Below are positions 24,143 to 33,111 of a DNA stretch of 64,000 nt, one piece after another. How positions within the stretch are numbered: the first letter of the stretch is position 1; every line of letters starts with the position of its first letter. The notes below the pieces were generated by a model that was given only the letters and a program-made list of their open reading frames with translations, ran no database searches and had not been told where the DNA came from. A program made the position numbers and the translations under genes. The DNA is from CAWCWK01 sp963842125 (GTDB lineage: Bacteria; Pseudomonadota; Alphaproteobacteria; Rhizobiales; CAWCWK01): assembly GCA_963842125.1 (NCBI GenBank), contig CAWJFE010000001.1:1364001-1428000 (forward strand). Reading direction: 5' to 3'.

Positions 24143-24189
24143 CAGCGCAGGCCCTTGGACTGCCTGCGAAGAGTGGTCCGGTCCCAAGG

Positions 24190-24570
24190 TTAGCCGATCC
24201 GCGTTTCTGACGCCATGACCGCCCCGGGAGGGAGGCGCAGCGTAGCGAAGCCGAGCGGACGGGGCGGCCATGGCGTTCTCGCCTCTTCGGGCCCCGGGAT
24301 CGTCTCCGGTGCCGGCGGCCGATAGCCTAGCGACGAGTGCGGGCGCTGCCGGTTGTAGTGATCGCGCCACCAGCCGGTCACGGCCCTGGCCTCGGCGATC
24401 GTTTCGAACACCTCCCCGTTCAGCAGTTCATCTCGCAAACGGGCATTGAAGCTCTCGATGTAGCCGTTTTCCCACGGGCTGCCAGGCTCGATGTAGAGCG
24501 TGCGAATGCCGAGCCGGCCTAGCCAGGCCCGCAGGGCCTTGGCGATGAACTCCGCGCCGTAACACCTTCG
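24190..24570 (-). pseudogene. IS3-family transposase OrfB, C-terminal part
   Basis: Encodes GAEFIAKALRAWLGRLGIRT, then YIEPGSPWENGYIESFNARL and NRQRPHSSLGYRPPAPE. This is the second half of the rve integrase core with the catalytic Glu in ENGYIESFN. The upstream residues (IRSDN) are found at 26200-26215. Rejoining the two halves at GATAAC/GGCGCGGAG restores an uninterrupted DDE domain, so the break is caused by the IS110 insertion. Confidence 0.85.
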
Positions 24571-26199
24571 GAATGACGTGCTGACGGAGGCCATGACAGC
24601 CTGCGTAGCCCTCACGCGCGCAGCAGGCGGTCATGGCCGGGCCTCGGGTCTCTACAGTGGTTTTGCACGAACCACACGGCAGAGGAGACCGACCATGACC
24701 ATCGACGACGTTACACGAGCTCAGCCGGTTCTCGTAGGCATCGATATCGCCAAGAATCGGCATGAGGTCCTCATCGACGTCCCGGAAGGAAGCGCCGGCG
24801 AGCGGCTCACGATACTCAACACGCGCGACCGAGTTCGAACGCCTGACGGCATTGCTGCGCGAGCACGGGCGACCCGTTCGCGTGGCGTTCGAGGCGACGG
24901 GCAACTACCACCGGGCGCTGGCCTATCACTTGACCAGGCCGGCTTCGAGACCAAGCTGATCTCGTCGGTCGGATTGGCGCGAACCCGCGAGGCTCTTCAC
25001 AACGGGTGGGACAAGAACGATCCGAAGGACGCGCAGGTCATCCTGCATATGCTGACCATCGGCGCCGAACAGTTCTACCACGACCCCCTCGTCCAGGGCA
25101 CGAACGACATCCAGGAACTGTCCAAGACCCATGACATCGTTTCAAAGTCGAAGACGGCGCTGTGGCACCGGATTCTGACCCACTATCTGCCGCTCTATTT
25201 TCCAGAAGCCGATCGCTTCCATCGCAGTTCGCGAAGCGACTGGTTCCTCGCCTTTCTCGAACGCTATCCCTCACCGCACTTCATCTCGACCATGAGCCGC
25301 GAGGCCTTTATTGCGGACGCCTGGGACGTCGTCGCGCGCAAGGTGTCGAAAGAGCGTTTGCTGACAGACATCTACGAGACGGCCGCAACCTCCGTTGGTC
25401 TACCCGTCGAACCAGATAGCGATGCGATCCGGATGTTCCGCATGGTGCTGGCCGAAGGACGCAGCCTTATCGAGCAACGCAACCGGATCGAGGCCCGAGC
25501 CATCGCTGCTGTCCGAGACGACGACTACCGGCTCTTGTGCACGATCCCCGGGATCGGACCGATCAATGCGCTGACGATCCTTGCCGAAGCCGGTGATCTG
25601 CGTCGCTTTCGTCATCACCGGCAGTTCCTGAAGTTCTGCGGCATGGACCTGGCGACCGTCCGCTCCGGCACGTTCCGCGGCCAGACCAAGTTGTCGAAAT
25701 ACGGCAATGCCAGACTTCGACGGACCCTCTGGATGGCGGGGCATGTCGCCATCATGCAGACGCACCAACAGCTTCCGCGACAAGTTCGAGCGCTATATCG
25801 CCAAGGATCGGCACAACGCCCATCTGCGACGTAAGGCGTACACAGCCATCGCCGCCAAGATGGCCCGCACAGCTCATGCGGTCATCAAAGGTGGTGAACC
25901 CTATCGTCCCTTCTTCGAGGGGACGATCCACGGCGGAAGGACCCTTCTCTGATAGGGCCGTAGAGGCGCCGATCCATCGGACGGTGACCTCGTAGATAAT
26001 GTTCAGGCCTTCCGCTCAACGGTGACAGGATCTCGTCTTAAGGACGGTGAGAGCCGCCATCGTGCGGACTCTGTGTTTGTTATGGGAGAGACCGTTCGTT
26101 GACGGCGGACCCCGCCTGCAGCACACTTCCAACGCGTCGGAAGATCCCGACGTGACTACGACCCAATGCCCAAATCCGTCGTTCGTTCCGAATATAGGA
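24571..26199 (+). mobile_element. IS110-family element inserted in IS3 orfB
   Basis: The boundaries are inferred from the interruption of orfB, with an uncertainty of a few bases. IS110 elements lack terminal inverted repeats and usually make no target duplication, matching what is seen. It holds one transposase gene on the plus strand, and about 245 bp of noncoding DNA after it. Confidence 0.75.
24695..25952 (+). pseudogene. IS110-family transposase, three frameshifts
   Basis: Starts at ATG 24695 with AGAGGAGA upstream. The N-terminal DEDD RuvC-like domain begins VGIDIAKNRHEVLID; the C-terminal transposase_20 domain has IPGIGPINALTILAEAGDLR and FRGQTKLSKYGNARLRRTLW with the serine motif. 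Compared with the family frame, one base is gained near 24826 (CGCGACC), one lost near 24930 (CACTTGACC), and one gained near 25768 (CACCAACAG), after which the reading continues as NSFRDKFERYIAKDRHNAHL to the stop at 25952. As read it cannot make a normal protein, though indel errors may account for it. Confidence 0.85.
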
Positions 26200-26790
26200 C
26201 GTTATCGGATCGAATGTGCTCAGGCGGCCCATGCTCGAGGAACAGATCGGCTAGCACGTCGATCACGTCCCAGGATCGGAAGCGCCGGGCCGGGACAATG
26301 GCCAGGCTCTCCCGGCTGAACTCGTCCATGACGTTCAACGCTCGATAGCGCCGGCCGTCGGACGTTCTGTCTTCGACGAAGTCGTAGGACCAGACGTGTC
26401 CGGCATGCTGCGGACGCAGCCGGATGCATGAGCCATCGCCGAACCACAGACGTCGCCGCTTCGGCTGCTTCTGCGGCACCTTGAGCCCCTCCCGCCGCCA
26501 GATCCGCTCGACTACGGACAGACTGACCTGCCAACCGGCCCGCACGACAAGCGCATGGATGCGCCGATAGCCGTAGCGCCCGTAGTCCTTGGCCAACGCG
26601 ATCACGTCCGCTGTCAGCCGGTCCTCGTCGGACCGGTCGACCGGAACGCGTCGCTGGGTCGAGCGGTGCTGGCCCACGACCCGGCAGGCCCGGCGCTCCG
26701 AGACAACCAGTTCGCGCTGGACATGCGCGATCGCCTGCCGGCGGCGGGAGGGACCTAAAAACGAACCTTCGACGCCTCTTCCAAGATCGC
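26200..26790 (-). pseudogene. IS3-family transposase OrfB, N-terminal part
   Basis: Contains the HTH_21-type segment (RRACRVVGQHRSTQRR), YGRYGYRRIHALVVRAGW, the VPQKQPKRRRLW linker and the first rve motif VWSYDFVEDRTSDGRRYR with catalytic Asp, up to HIRSDN. It then runs out of homology at about 26200, where the IS110 insertion lies. The start is uncertain because OrfB of IS3 elements is normally made by frameshifting from orfA. Confidence 0.85.
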
Positions 26791-27033
26791 CTTGTCCAAG
26801 CTCAGGTCCGCGACCAGACGCTTCAACCGCGCGTTCTCGGCCTCCAGCGCCTTCATCTTCTTGGCCTGGTCGACCTTCATGCCGCCGTACTCGCGGCGCC
26901 ACCGATACAGCGTCTGTTCCGTCACGCCGATCTGGCGACACGCCTCGACGACGGTCGCTCCGCGACCCACCAGCACTTCGACCTCGCGCAGCTTCGCGAT
27001 GATCTGCTCAGGCGTAAACCTCTGCCTCGCCAT
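26755..27033 (-). CDS. IS3-family transposase OrfA
   Basis: 92 residues from ATG 27033 (MARQRFTPEQIIAKLREVEV). Helix-turn-helix of the HTH_Tnp_1 type (VVEACRQIGVTEQTLYRWRR), then a leucine-zipper-like segment (MKALEAENARLKRLVADLSL) ending in DKAILEEASKVRF. This is the usual IS407/ISRSO-like orfA. Intact, but without a working orfB the element should be immobile unless helped. Confidence 0.92.
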   Translation of the reverse strand: MARQRFTPEQIIAKLREVEVLVGRGATVVEACRQIGVTEQTLYRWRREYGGMKVDQAKKMKALEAENARLKRLVADLSLDKAILEEASKVRF

Positions 27034-27097
27034 GCCATTCTCCCCGGACAAAACCATCCAATCCTAACCCAAAGGATGGACCACTTTTCACGGGGCA

Positions 27098-27358
27098 GAC
27101 CACGGCCGAGCTATCGATGAGGACCTGTGCCGGTGGACCGCCCGCCTCGGCCAAGCGCACGAAGCGATTGTAGAGCGTCTTACGGGGACCGTAGGACGCT
27201 GGCGCGTCGACCCAGCGACCGCCAGACTTGATGACGTGGACGATGCCCGAGATCACCCGCCGGTCATCGACGCGGGGAACGCCTCGCGTATCGGTAGGCA
27301 AATGCGGCTTGATCCGCTCGAACTGCGCATCCGACAGCCAAAACTCGTGATCCGACAT
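27098..27358 (-). pseudogene. IS5-family transposase remnant
   Basis: From ATG 27358 the frame reads LSDAQFERIKPHLPTDTRG, then VDDRRVISGIVHVIKSGGRW, then YGPRKTLYNRFVR, the DUF4096 region of IS5/IS427-type transposases. It then jumps to AEAGGPPAQVLIDSSAV, so residues between NRFVR and the DDE Asp region are partly missing. It is cut at 27098 by the IS3 element. Both an internal deletion and truncation make it inactive. Confidence 0.8.
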
Positions 27359-27383
27359 GGCAAGCCTCCTTGCCAGGACTGAA

Positions 27384-28184
27384 TCACGACACGTCGTTCG
27401 CTTCAACCGTTATGGGTCCGGACCCTAGATCGGCTACGCAGGGGTTGTTGAGAAGTTCGGCGATGAACATCAGCGGTAGTCTGGCTTCGTCTACGTTGAC
27501 GTCGTTGCCGTCCCTGATCCGTATGTCCTCGAGATGCAGTGCGATGAGTTCGGATAACTTTAGTCCCGTTAACGTCGTGACCGCGACCTCAGTCGTCGCC
27601 GGTATCGTGCTCATCACATTTGACGCCAACCGCGGATCTTCGACGGTGCTTGGTTTCGCCCAGCCGCGATCATAGGCTTCAGTCTGGTCGGTTCGGCCCC
27701 GTTCATAGCAGCGCCGTTCGAGCACGCCTAGGTCGCGCTCACCCTCGCAGGTCGCAGAGACGAAGGTTCGCCAAACGTCGTGAAAACGACTGGGATGGCT
27801 GACGAGATCGTGGCTGCGGGCTCGGGATTCCGCGATGAGGGCAACCCCGAAGGTCTCTATCATCCGACGTTCGATGATGTCTTCGACAACGAAGCCGCTT
27901 ACATCTTTCTCGAGACGTTCCATCTCCGCAATAAGGTAGTTTGCTCGTCCTACAAGGTCATCGTGAACCTCGAACCGTTGAATGACATCGAACGCCATCA
28001 TCAATCTCCGCGTCGCGACACGCCTGTCCTTCGTGCGCAGTGACACGCAGACGTGAGTTGGCAGGCCTCGCCGCACGCAATTGCCCGGCGCCTGTATACG
28101 TTTACGGAAATAGTAACTGCCTCTGCGGCATGCCAGGTAGGGGGGGCTCGCCACGCTCAGGTCCAACGTCGGAGGGTGTGACAC
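27384..28184 (-). pseudogene. truncated tyrosine integrase next to tRNA-Met
   Basis: The first ~220 residues match DUF6538-type integrases: YLACRRGSYYFRKRIQAP, VSLRTKDRRVATRRLMMAFD, then a helical region ending TGLKLSELIALHLEDIRI where box I (normally TG-x-R) begins. The His-x-x-Arg and Tyr boxes are absent because the frame runs into the edge of the IS5 remnant at about 27385. The gene starts (GTG 28184) 97 bp past the 3' end of tRNA-Met, in the same direction, as expected for a second, tRNA-Met-integrated element. Confidence 0.75.
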
Positions 28185-28198
28185 ATCGGTGTGTCACA
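28177..28198. promoter_or_regulatory. palindrome over the start codon of the truncated integrase
   Basis: TGTGACAC-N6-GTGTCACA, perfect 8-bp arms, with the GTG start codon of the minus-strand integrase inside the left arm. Likely an operator or an RNA hairpin masking initiation; no cognate regulator remains nearby. Confidence 0.4.
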
Positions 28199-28280
28199 TG
28201 ACCGTCCAACCCACCGACGAAGAGGCGAGGATGCGCTGATTCTACCGGGTTTTTCGCCTCGCCTCGAGGGACGAATTTTG

Positions 28281-28357
28281 TGGTAGCGGAGGAGGGACTT
28301 GAACCCCCGACACGCGGATTATGATTCCGCTGCTCTAACCAGCTGAGCTACTCCGCC
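28281..28357 (-). tRNA. tRNA-Met (anticodon CAT, elongator type)
   Basis: GGCGGAGTAGCTCAGCTGG starts the minus-strand gene; the anticodon stem GCGGA/TCCGC holds CAT in the loop; T-arm GGGTTCAAGTCCC; CCA encoded. It closes the accessory region at its right edge. CAT could also be a lysidine-modified tRNA-Ile2, but the D-arm and overall sequence fit elongator Met. Confidence 0.9.
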
Positions 28358-28586
28358 GCCGTGCGCGGGGGTTTAGGAGGGGAGGGGTGGGGTGTCAAGC
28401 GTGGTGTGTCGGTGCGTGCGTGGGAGGCACTAGTCGAAGGTCGGTATTGTTTCGGGGGGTGGGCTGCGACTAGCGTTCGGCATCATCACGGCCCCCAGCT
28501 TCTGGCGCGGGCCGAGGGTGCGGTGTGGGCGGAAGAGGCGAGAAGACCTCCGGCCGCGCGCCAAACGCTTCTTTCGGAGGAAACGC

Positions 28587-29948
28587 ATGACCAAACTCAT
28601 CAAGGGCGCCTCGCGGCGCGGTATTCTGAAGGGCGGCATCGCCGCGGCTGTCGCCGCCGGCGCCGGACCGACCTTCTTCACGCGCGGTGCGTGGGCGCAG
28701 GATTTCGTGAACAACCCGACCGGCGATACCGTCACCTTCGGCTTCAACGTCCCGCTGTCGGGCGCCTATGCCGACGAAGGCGCGGACGAGTTGCGCGCCT
28801 ACGAACTGGCCGTCGAGCACCTCAACAATGGCGGCGGCATCCTCGAGACGCTGCAGCCGTCTTCGCTGTCGGGCCAGGGCGTTCTCGGCAAGAAGGTCGC
28901 CTACGTCTCGGGTGACGACGCGACCAACCCCGACAAGGCCCGCCAGGTCTCGCAGCGCATGATCGAGCGCGACGGCGTGATCATGTTCACGGGAGGATCG
29001 TCTTCCGCGACCGCGATCGCCAACCAGTACCTCGCCCAGGAAAAGGGCGTCGTCTACATGTGCGCCCTGACGCACTCCAACGACACGACCGGCAAGGACC
29101 GCCGCCGCTACGGCTTCCGGCACTTCTTCAACGCCTACCAGTCGGGCATCGCGCTCGGCCCCATTCTCGCGGCCGAGTACGGCACCGACCGCAACGCGTA
29201 CCACCTCACGGCGGACTATAGCTGGGGCCACACGCAGTTCGATTCGATCAAGAACTCGACCGAGAACCAGGGCTGGAACACGGTCAACAACATCATGACG
29301 CCGCTGGGGAGCCCGGACTTCTCGCAGTTCCTCACCCAGGTGCTGAACTCCGACGCCGACGTGCTGGTGCTCAACCACTACGGCAACGACATGGTCAACT
29401 CGATCAGCCAAGCCGTCCAGTTCGGCATGCGCGACATGCAGAAGAACGGCAAGGATCTGCAGATCGTCGTGCCGCTCTACTCGGAGCTGATGGCGGCGGG
29501 CGCCGGCGACAACATCGAGGGCATCCTCGGCACCGCGCAGTTCAACGAGAAGCTCGACGATCCGGCGTCCAAAGCCTTCATCGACACCTTCACCGAGAAG
29601 TATGGCTTCCCGCCGTCCCAGGCCGCGCACACCGCCTATGTGCAGACCATCATGTACGCCAACGCGTGCGAGATGGCCGGCACCTTCAACCCGGTCGAGG
29701 TCATCAAGCAGCTGGAGGACTTCGAGGTTTCGGGCATCGGCCCGGGAACGGCCTTCTACCGTGCCGAGGATCACCAGTGCCTGCACGACATCTTCGTCGT
29801 GCGCGGCAAGGCGCCGTCGGCCCGTGCCAACGAGTACGACCGCCTGGAGATCGTCAAGCAGCTGACCCGCGAAGAGGTCACCTACGCCGAGGACCTGCCG
29901 GAGTTCGGCGGCCCCGAGGCGGATCTAGGGCCCTACGAAGCGGGCTGA
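28587..29948 (+). CDS. branched-chain amino acid/amide-type ABC transporter substrate-binding protein
   Basis: A 453-residue periplasmic binding protein. ATG 28587 has GGAGGAA upstream and begins a twin-arginine-like signal (GASRRGILKGGIAAAVAAGA) with cleavage near AWA-QDF. The mature part has type-I periplasmic-binding-protein features of the HAAT/Peripla_BP_6 family: VTFGFNVPLSGAYADEGADE, GVIMFTGGSSSATAIANQYL, and YHLTADYSWGHTQFDSIK. It opens the operon with the livHMGF genes that follow. The ligand (branched-chain amino acid, amide, urea or aromatic acid) cannot be told from sequence; a Tat-type export signal is unusual for this class. Confidence 0.92.
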   Translation: MTKLIKGASRRGILKGGIAAAVAAGAGPTFFTRGAWAQDFVNNPTGDTVTFGFNVPLSGAYADEGADELRAYELAVEHLNNGGGILETLQPSSLSGQGVLGKKVAYVSGDDATNPDKARQVSQRMIERDGVIMFTGGSSSATAIANQYLAQEKGVVYMCALTHSNDTTGKDRRRYGFRHFFNAYQSGIALGPILAAEYGTDRNAYHLTADYSWGHTQFDSIKNSTENQGWNTVNNIMTPLGSPDFSQFLTQVLNSDADVLVLNHYGNDMVNSISQAVQFGMRDMQKNGKDLQIVVPLYSELMAAGAGDNIEGILGTAQFNEKLDDPASKAFIDTFTEKYGFPPSQAAHTAYVQTIMYANACEMAGTFNPVEVIKQLEDFEVSGIGPGTAFYRAEDHQCLHDIFVVRGKAPSARANEYDRLEIVKQLTREEVTYAEDLPEFGGPEADLGPYEAG

Positions 29949-30062
29949 GACGCCCCTTCGAAAACGCGCGGCGTGGTAACCCGGTCGGGGCCACGTCGCC
30001 ACCGTCTGCGATGTCGCCGCGCAACGGGGAGGCATCCATGAACCTCGTACCGGGGTTCCGAC

Positions 30063-30163
30063 GTCGCGCATCCTTGACGTTACGCACCCTTGGCGTCGCG
30101 CATCTCTCGAGCATCGCGCACCCCTTGGGCGTCGCTCACCCCTTGGCATTGCCGCATCGCACC
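30063..30163 (+). repeat. degenerate 16-18-bp tandem repeats upstream of livH
   Basis: Six imperfect units of the form GTCGCGCACCCCTTGGC start at about 30063, 30079, 30095, 30113, 30131 and 30148. They fill the end of the 231-bp gap between the binding-protein gene and livH and stop about 20 bp before its ATG. Confidence 0.75.
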
Positions 30164-30179
30164 GTACGGCTGGGACGAC

Positions 30180-31116
30180 ATGGACATTAACGGCCTCTTC
30201 CTCAACGTGGTGACCGGGCTGCAGCTCGGCGCGATCTTCGCGTTGATCGCGCTCGGGCTCACGCTCATCTTCGGAACGCTCGGCGTCGTGAACTTCGCGC
30301 ATGGCGCGCTCTACATGCTGGCCGCCTATATCGGCATCGTCGTCAGCGGGTATCTGGGCTTCACCGCCGCCCTCTTCATCGTGCCGCTGATACTCTTCGG
30401 CGTCGGCATCGCGATGGAGCGGGGTCTGATGCGGCATTTCTACGATCGACCTCATACCGATCAGATCCTCGTCACCTTCGGGCTGGCGATCGTGGTCGAA
30501 GAGGTGATGAAATGGTATTTCGGCGCCAATGCCACGCCGTTCGCTCTGCCCTCATGGGGCACGGGCTCGACCATCTTCTACGGTCTCGGCGTCGTCGTGC
30601 CGGAGGCCATTCCGGGCATTAGAGTGCCGATACCGGGGCTCGATGGCTTCGTGTTCTACCAGACCTGGCGACTGATCCTCGTCGCGGTCACGCTCGTCGT
30701 CGTCTTCGCGCTCTTCGCGATGCTGCGCTTCACGACGTTCGGCCTCGTGGTCCGCGCCGGCATGCGCGATCCGGACATGCTGCGCTTCCTGGGCGTCAAC
30801 ATCACCAAGCGATTCAGTCTCGTCTTCGGGATCGGAGCCATGATCGCGGGCATTGCCGGCGTCTTCCACGGCCCCGTCACGGCGGTGAGCCCCCTCTTGG
30901 GGATGAGCTTCCTCGTACCGTCCTTCCTCGTCGTCGTGATCGGCGGCATGGGCTCGCTGGTCGGGGCGTTGCTGGCCGCCATTCTCCTTGGCATGGCGCT
31001 CGCCTTCTCGGCGGAATACGGCGCGATCCGAACAGATCATCGTCTATGTCATCGCCGTCGTGGTGCTGCTGGTGCGCCCGCGCGGCCTTCTCGGACAGAA
31101 GGGTGTGTTCGAATGA
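30180..31116 (+). CDS. branched-chain amino acid-type ABC permease LivH-like (frameshifted)
   Basis: First permease of the HAAT transporter, about 311 residues and eight or so hydrophobic helices. ATG 30180 starts MDINGLFLNVVTGLQLGAIF; the conserved ALGLTLIFGTLGVVNFAHGA and VIGGMGSLVGALLAAILLG motifs are present. At 31028-31029 the sequence has CC where one C is expected. With the extra base the frame runs on into livM as a 674-codon fusion. Removing it gives the family ending IEQIIVYVIAVVVLLVRPRG and a TGA at 31114-31116 overlapping the livM start as ATGA. The fusion is therefore an artefact of the indel. Confidence 0.9.
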
Positions 31117-32201
31117 GTTCGACAACCGACCGCGACGTCGCCGTCCCGGCCGCCACGCCGGCCCGCGCGACCGCGCTGGGCGATCTCGTTAGGATCGCCA
31201 TCTTCGGCGCCATCGTCCTCACCATGCCCTGGTGGCTCGTGTTGATCGGCGGTTACGAGGCGCTGGCCACCAAGATCGCCATCTGGGCGCTCTTCGCGGT
31301 CGGCTTCGACATCCTGCTGGGCTTCACGGGATACTTGAGCTTTGGCCACGCCTTCTTCTTCGGCGGCGCGGCCTACGTCACCGGCTTCGTGCTACGCGAC
31401 TATACGAGCGACATCATCCCCGCCTTCATCGCGGCGGTGGTCGCGACGATCATCTTCGCGCTGGCGGTGGGCTTCCTCACCTTGAAGCGCACGGGCATCT
31501 ACTTCTCGATCCTCACCCTCGCGTTCGGGCAGATGCTGCATGCGGCCGTTCTGTCGATCTTCGGTACCTACACGGGCGGCGACAACGGCATGACGGGCCT
31601 TCAAAGCCCGACCGTGCTGGGCCTGTCGATCTCGGACGACATGATGTTCGTCATCGCCGCCGTCTTCCTCATCGTCGGCTACGCGATCGCGCGCCAGATC
31701 CGGAGATCGCCGCTGGGTACGATGCTGCGCTCCATCAAGGAGAACCCGATGCGGCTGGAATACACGGGCGTGAACGTGTGGGCCTACAAGATGGCCGCCT
31801 TCCTCATCTCGGCCATCTACGCCGGCGTGGCGGGCTTTCTCATGGTGGTCTACGAGCCCTATGTCGCGACCGAGTACACCAACTGGACGACGTCCGGACA
31901 GGTCGTCATCATGTCGGTCATCGGCGGCGTCGGAACCCTCGTCGGACCGATGATCGGCGCGCTCTTCATGGAGTATTTCGCCAATGTCGGGCAGACCGTT
32001 CCCGGCATCGGAGAGGTCTGGCGGCTCTATCTCGGCCTCATCTTCATGGGCATCGTCATCTTCGTACCGGGCGGGTTCATGGAGATGGGCGCGCGCCTCT
32101 GGGGCGCCACGGGCCAGCGCATGCGTCGGCGGCGCCACAACGTGCCGGACATGGAGCCGCACGAGGTGCAGGCCGCCAAGCTGAACCGCCGCGAACCCTA
32201 G
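31113..32201 (+). CDS. branched-chain amino acid-type ABC permease LivM-like
   Basis: 362 residues from ATG 31113, which overlaps the livH stop. About ten hydrophobic segments. Family motifs: ILLGFTGYLSFGHAFFFGGA, KRTGIYFSILTLAFGQM, the EAA-type cytoplasmic SPLGTMLRSIKENPMRLEYTG (AIREN-like) and GGVGTLVGPMIGALFMEYF. A positively charged C-terminal tail. Forms the membrane channel with LivH; operon order SBP-H-M-G-F. Confidence 0.92.
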   Translation: MSSTTDRDVAVPAATPARATALGDLVRIAIFGAIVLTMPWWLVLIGGYEALATKIAIWALFAVGFDILLGFTGYLSFGHAFFFGGAAYVTGFVLRDYTSDIIPAFIAAVVATIIFALAVGFLTLKRTGIYFSILTLAFGQMLHAAVLSIFGTYTGGDNGMTGLQSPTVLGLSISDDMMFVIAAVFLIVGYAIARQIRRSPLGTMLRSIKENPMRLEYTGVNVWAYKMAAFLISAIYAGVAGFLMVVYEPYVATEYTNWTTSGQVVIMSVIGGVGTLVGPMIGALFMEYFANVGQTVPGIGEVWRLYLGLIFMGIVIFVPGGFMEMGARLWGATGQRMRRRRHNVPDMEPHEVQAAKLNRREP

Positions 32202-32277
32202 ACAATGTCTCGCCGGACCGGGAGGGCGCCCATCGCGCCCACCACGCCCGTGCAGCCCAAGCGCCCTTGAGGATCTC

Positions 32278-33111
32278 ATGAGCCTTCAGACACACGACGA
32301 CCCGAATGCGGGCATTCACATCGGCACCGCGGCCACCGGCAACGCCATCCTACAGATGCGCGGCGTCAACAAGCGGTTTGGCGGTCTCCAGGCGCTCAAC
32401 GACGTCAACCTCAACGTCATGGAGAACTCCATCCACGCCATCATCGGCCCGAACGGTGCCGGCAAGTCGACGCTCCTCAACACGCTGATCGGCCTCATCA
32501 CGCCCGATAGCGGCACCATCACCTATGACGGGGAGAGCCTCCTTGGCGTCAATCCGCACACGATCATCCAGAAGGGCATCGCGCGTGTCTTCCAGACGCC
32601 GCAGATCTTCCCCGGCATGTCGTGCCTCGAGAACGTCTCGATCGCGGGTCTGGCGAAGCGCGACGGCGGGTTTCGCCTGCGCATAGCGGAAAGTCTCGAT
32701 CCGCGTCACGAGGTGATGGAGGAGGCGGCCGAGACGCTGCGGAGCGTCGGGCTCGGCGAGCGGTTGCGCGAAGAAGCGCAACATCTCTCGCGCGGCGACA
32801 AGCGCCGGCTGGAGCTCGCCATCTGCCTCGCCGCCAAGCCGAAGCTCCTCCTTCTCGACGAGCCGACGGCCGGCATGGCCCGCCACGACACCAACCGCAC
32901 CATCGACCTCCTCAAGACGATCTCCCAGCGCATGGCGGGGGAGGGGCGGATGACGATGGTGGTGATCGAGCACGACATGCACGTCGTCTTCAGCCTTGCC
33001 GAGCGCATCTCCGTCCTCGCACAGGGCGCGGTCATCGCGGAAGGGCTGCCCGAAGAGGTGAAGGGGTCCGATCGCGTGCAGGAAGCCTATCTCGGGGGAG
33101 CCCACCTATGA
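32278..33111 (+). CDS. branched-chain amino acid-type ABC ATP-binding protein LivG-like
   Basis: 277 residues from ATG 32278 (TTGAGG upstream). Walker A is GPNGAGKSTLLNTL, the Q-loop is in ARVFQTPQIFPGMS, the signature is the atypical HLSRGDKRRLELAICLA (LSRGD in place of LSGGQ), and Walker B is LLLLDEPTAGMARHD. The family hallmark region between Q-loop and signature is present. Its stop overlaps the livF start (ATGA), so the two ATPases are translationally coupled and should form the heterodimer. Confidence 0.93.
   Translation: MSLQTHDDPNAGIHIGTAATGNAILQMRGVNKRFGGLQALNDVNLNVMENSIHAIIGPNGAGKSTLLNTLIGLITPDSGTITYDGESLLGVNPHTIIQKGIARVFQTPQIFPGMSCLENVSIAGLAKRDGGFRLRIAESLDPRHEVMEEAAETLRSVGLGERLREEAQHLSRGDKRRLELAICLAAKPKLLLLDEPTAGMARHDTNRTIDLLKTISQRMAGEGRMTMVVIEHDMHVVFSLAERISVLAQGAVIAEGLPEEVKGSDRVQEAYLGGAHL

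Larger units (their letters stand above)
24161..27097 (-). mobile_element. IS3-family element, split by an internal IS110 insertion
   Basis: Imperfect terminal inverted repeats of 24 bp end the element: TGCCTGCGAAGAGTGGTCC reading in from 24161, and TGCCCCGTGAAAAGTGGTCC reading in from 27097 on the minus strand. GAC flanks both ends (24158-24160 and 27098-27100), a probable 3-bp target duplication. It carries orfA (26755-27033) and orfB in two parts separated by about 1.6 kb of IS110 sequence. The right end abuts an IS5-type transposase remnant. Confidence 0.8.

Noticed and set aside
18001..28357. Direct repeat of the tRNA-Gln 3' end marking the right island boundary
   Set aside because: I looked for GGTTCGAATCCTGCCGCCCC or close variants up to the tRNA-Met gene and did not find one in the window.
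30063..30163. CRISPR array
   Set aside because: The units are contiguous degenerate tandem repeats of 16-18 bp without spacers, and no cas genes are present.
30090..32201. 703-codon open frame that looks like a LivH-LivM fusion
   Set aside because: Removing one C at 31028-31029 restores the conserved LivH C terminus, its stop and an ATGA overlap with livM, so the fusion results from an indel.
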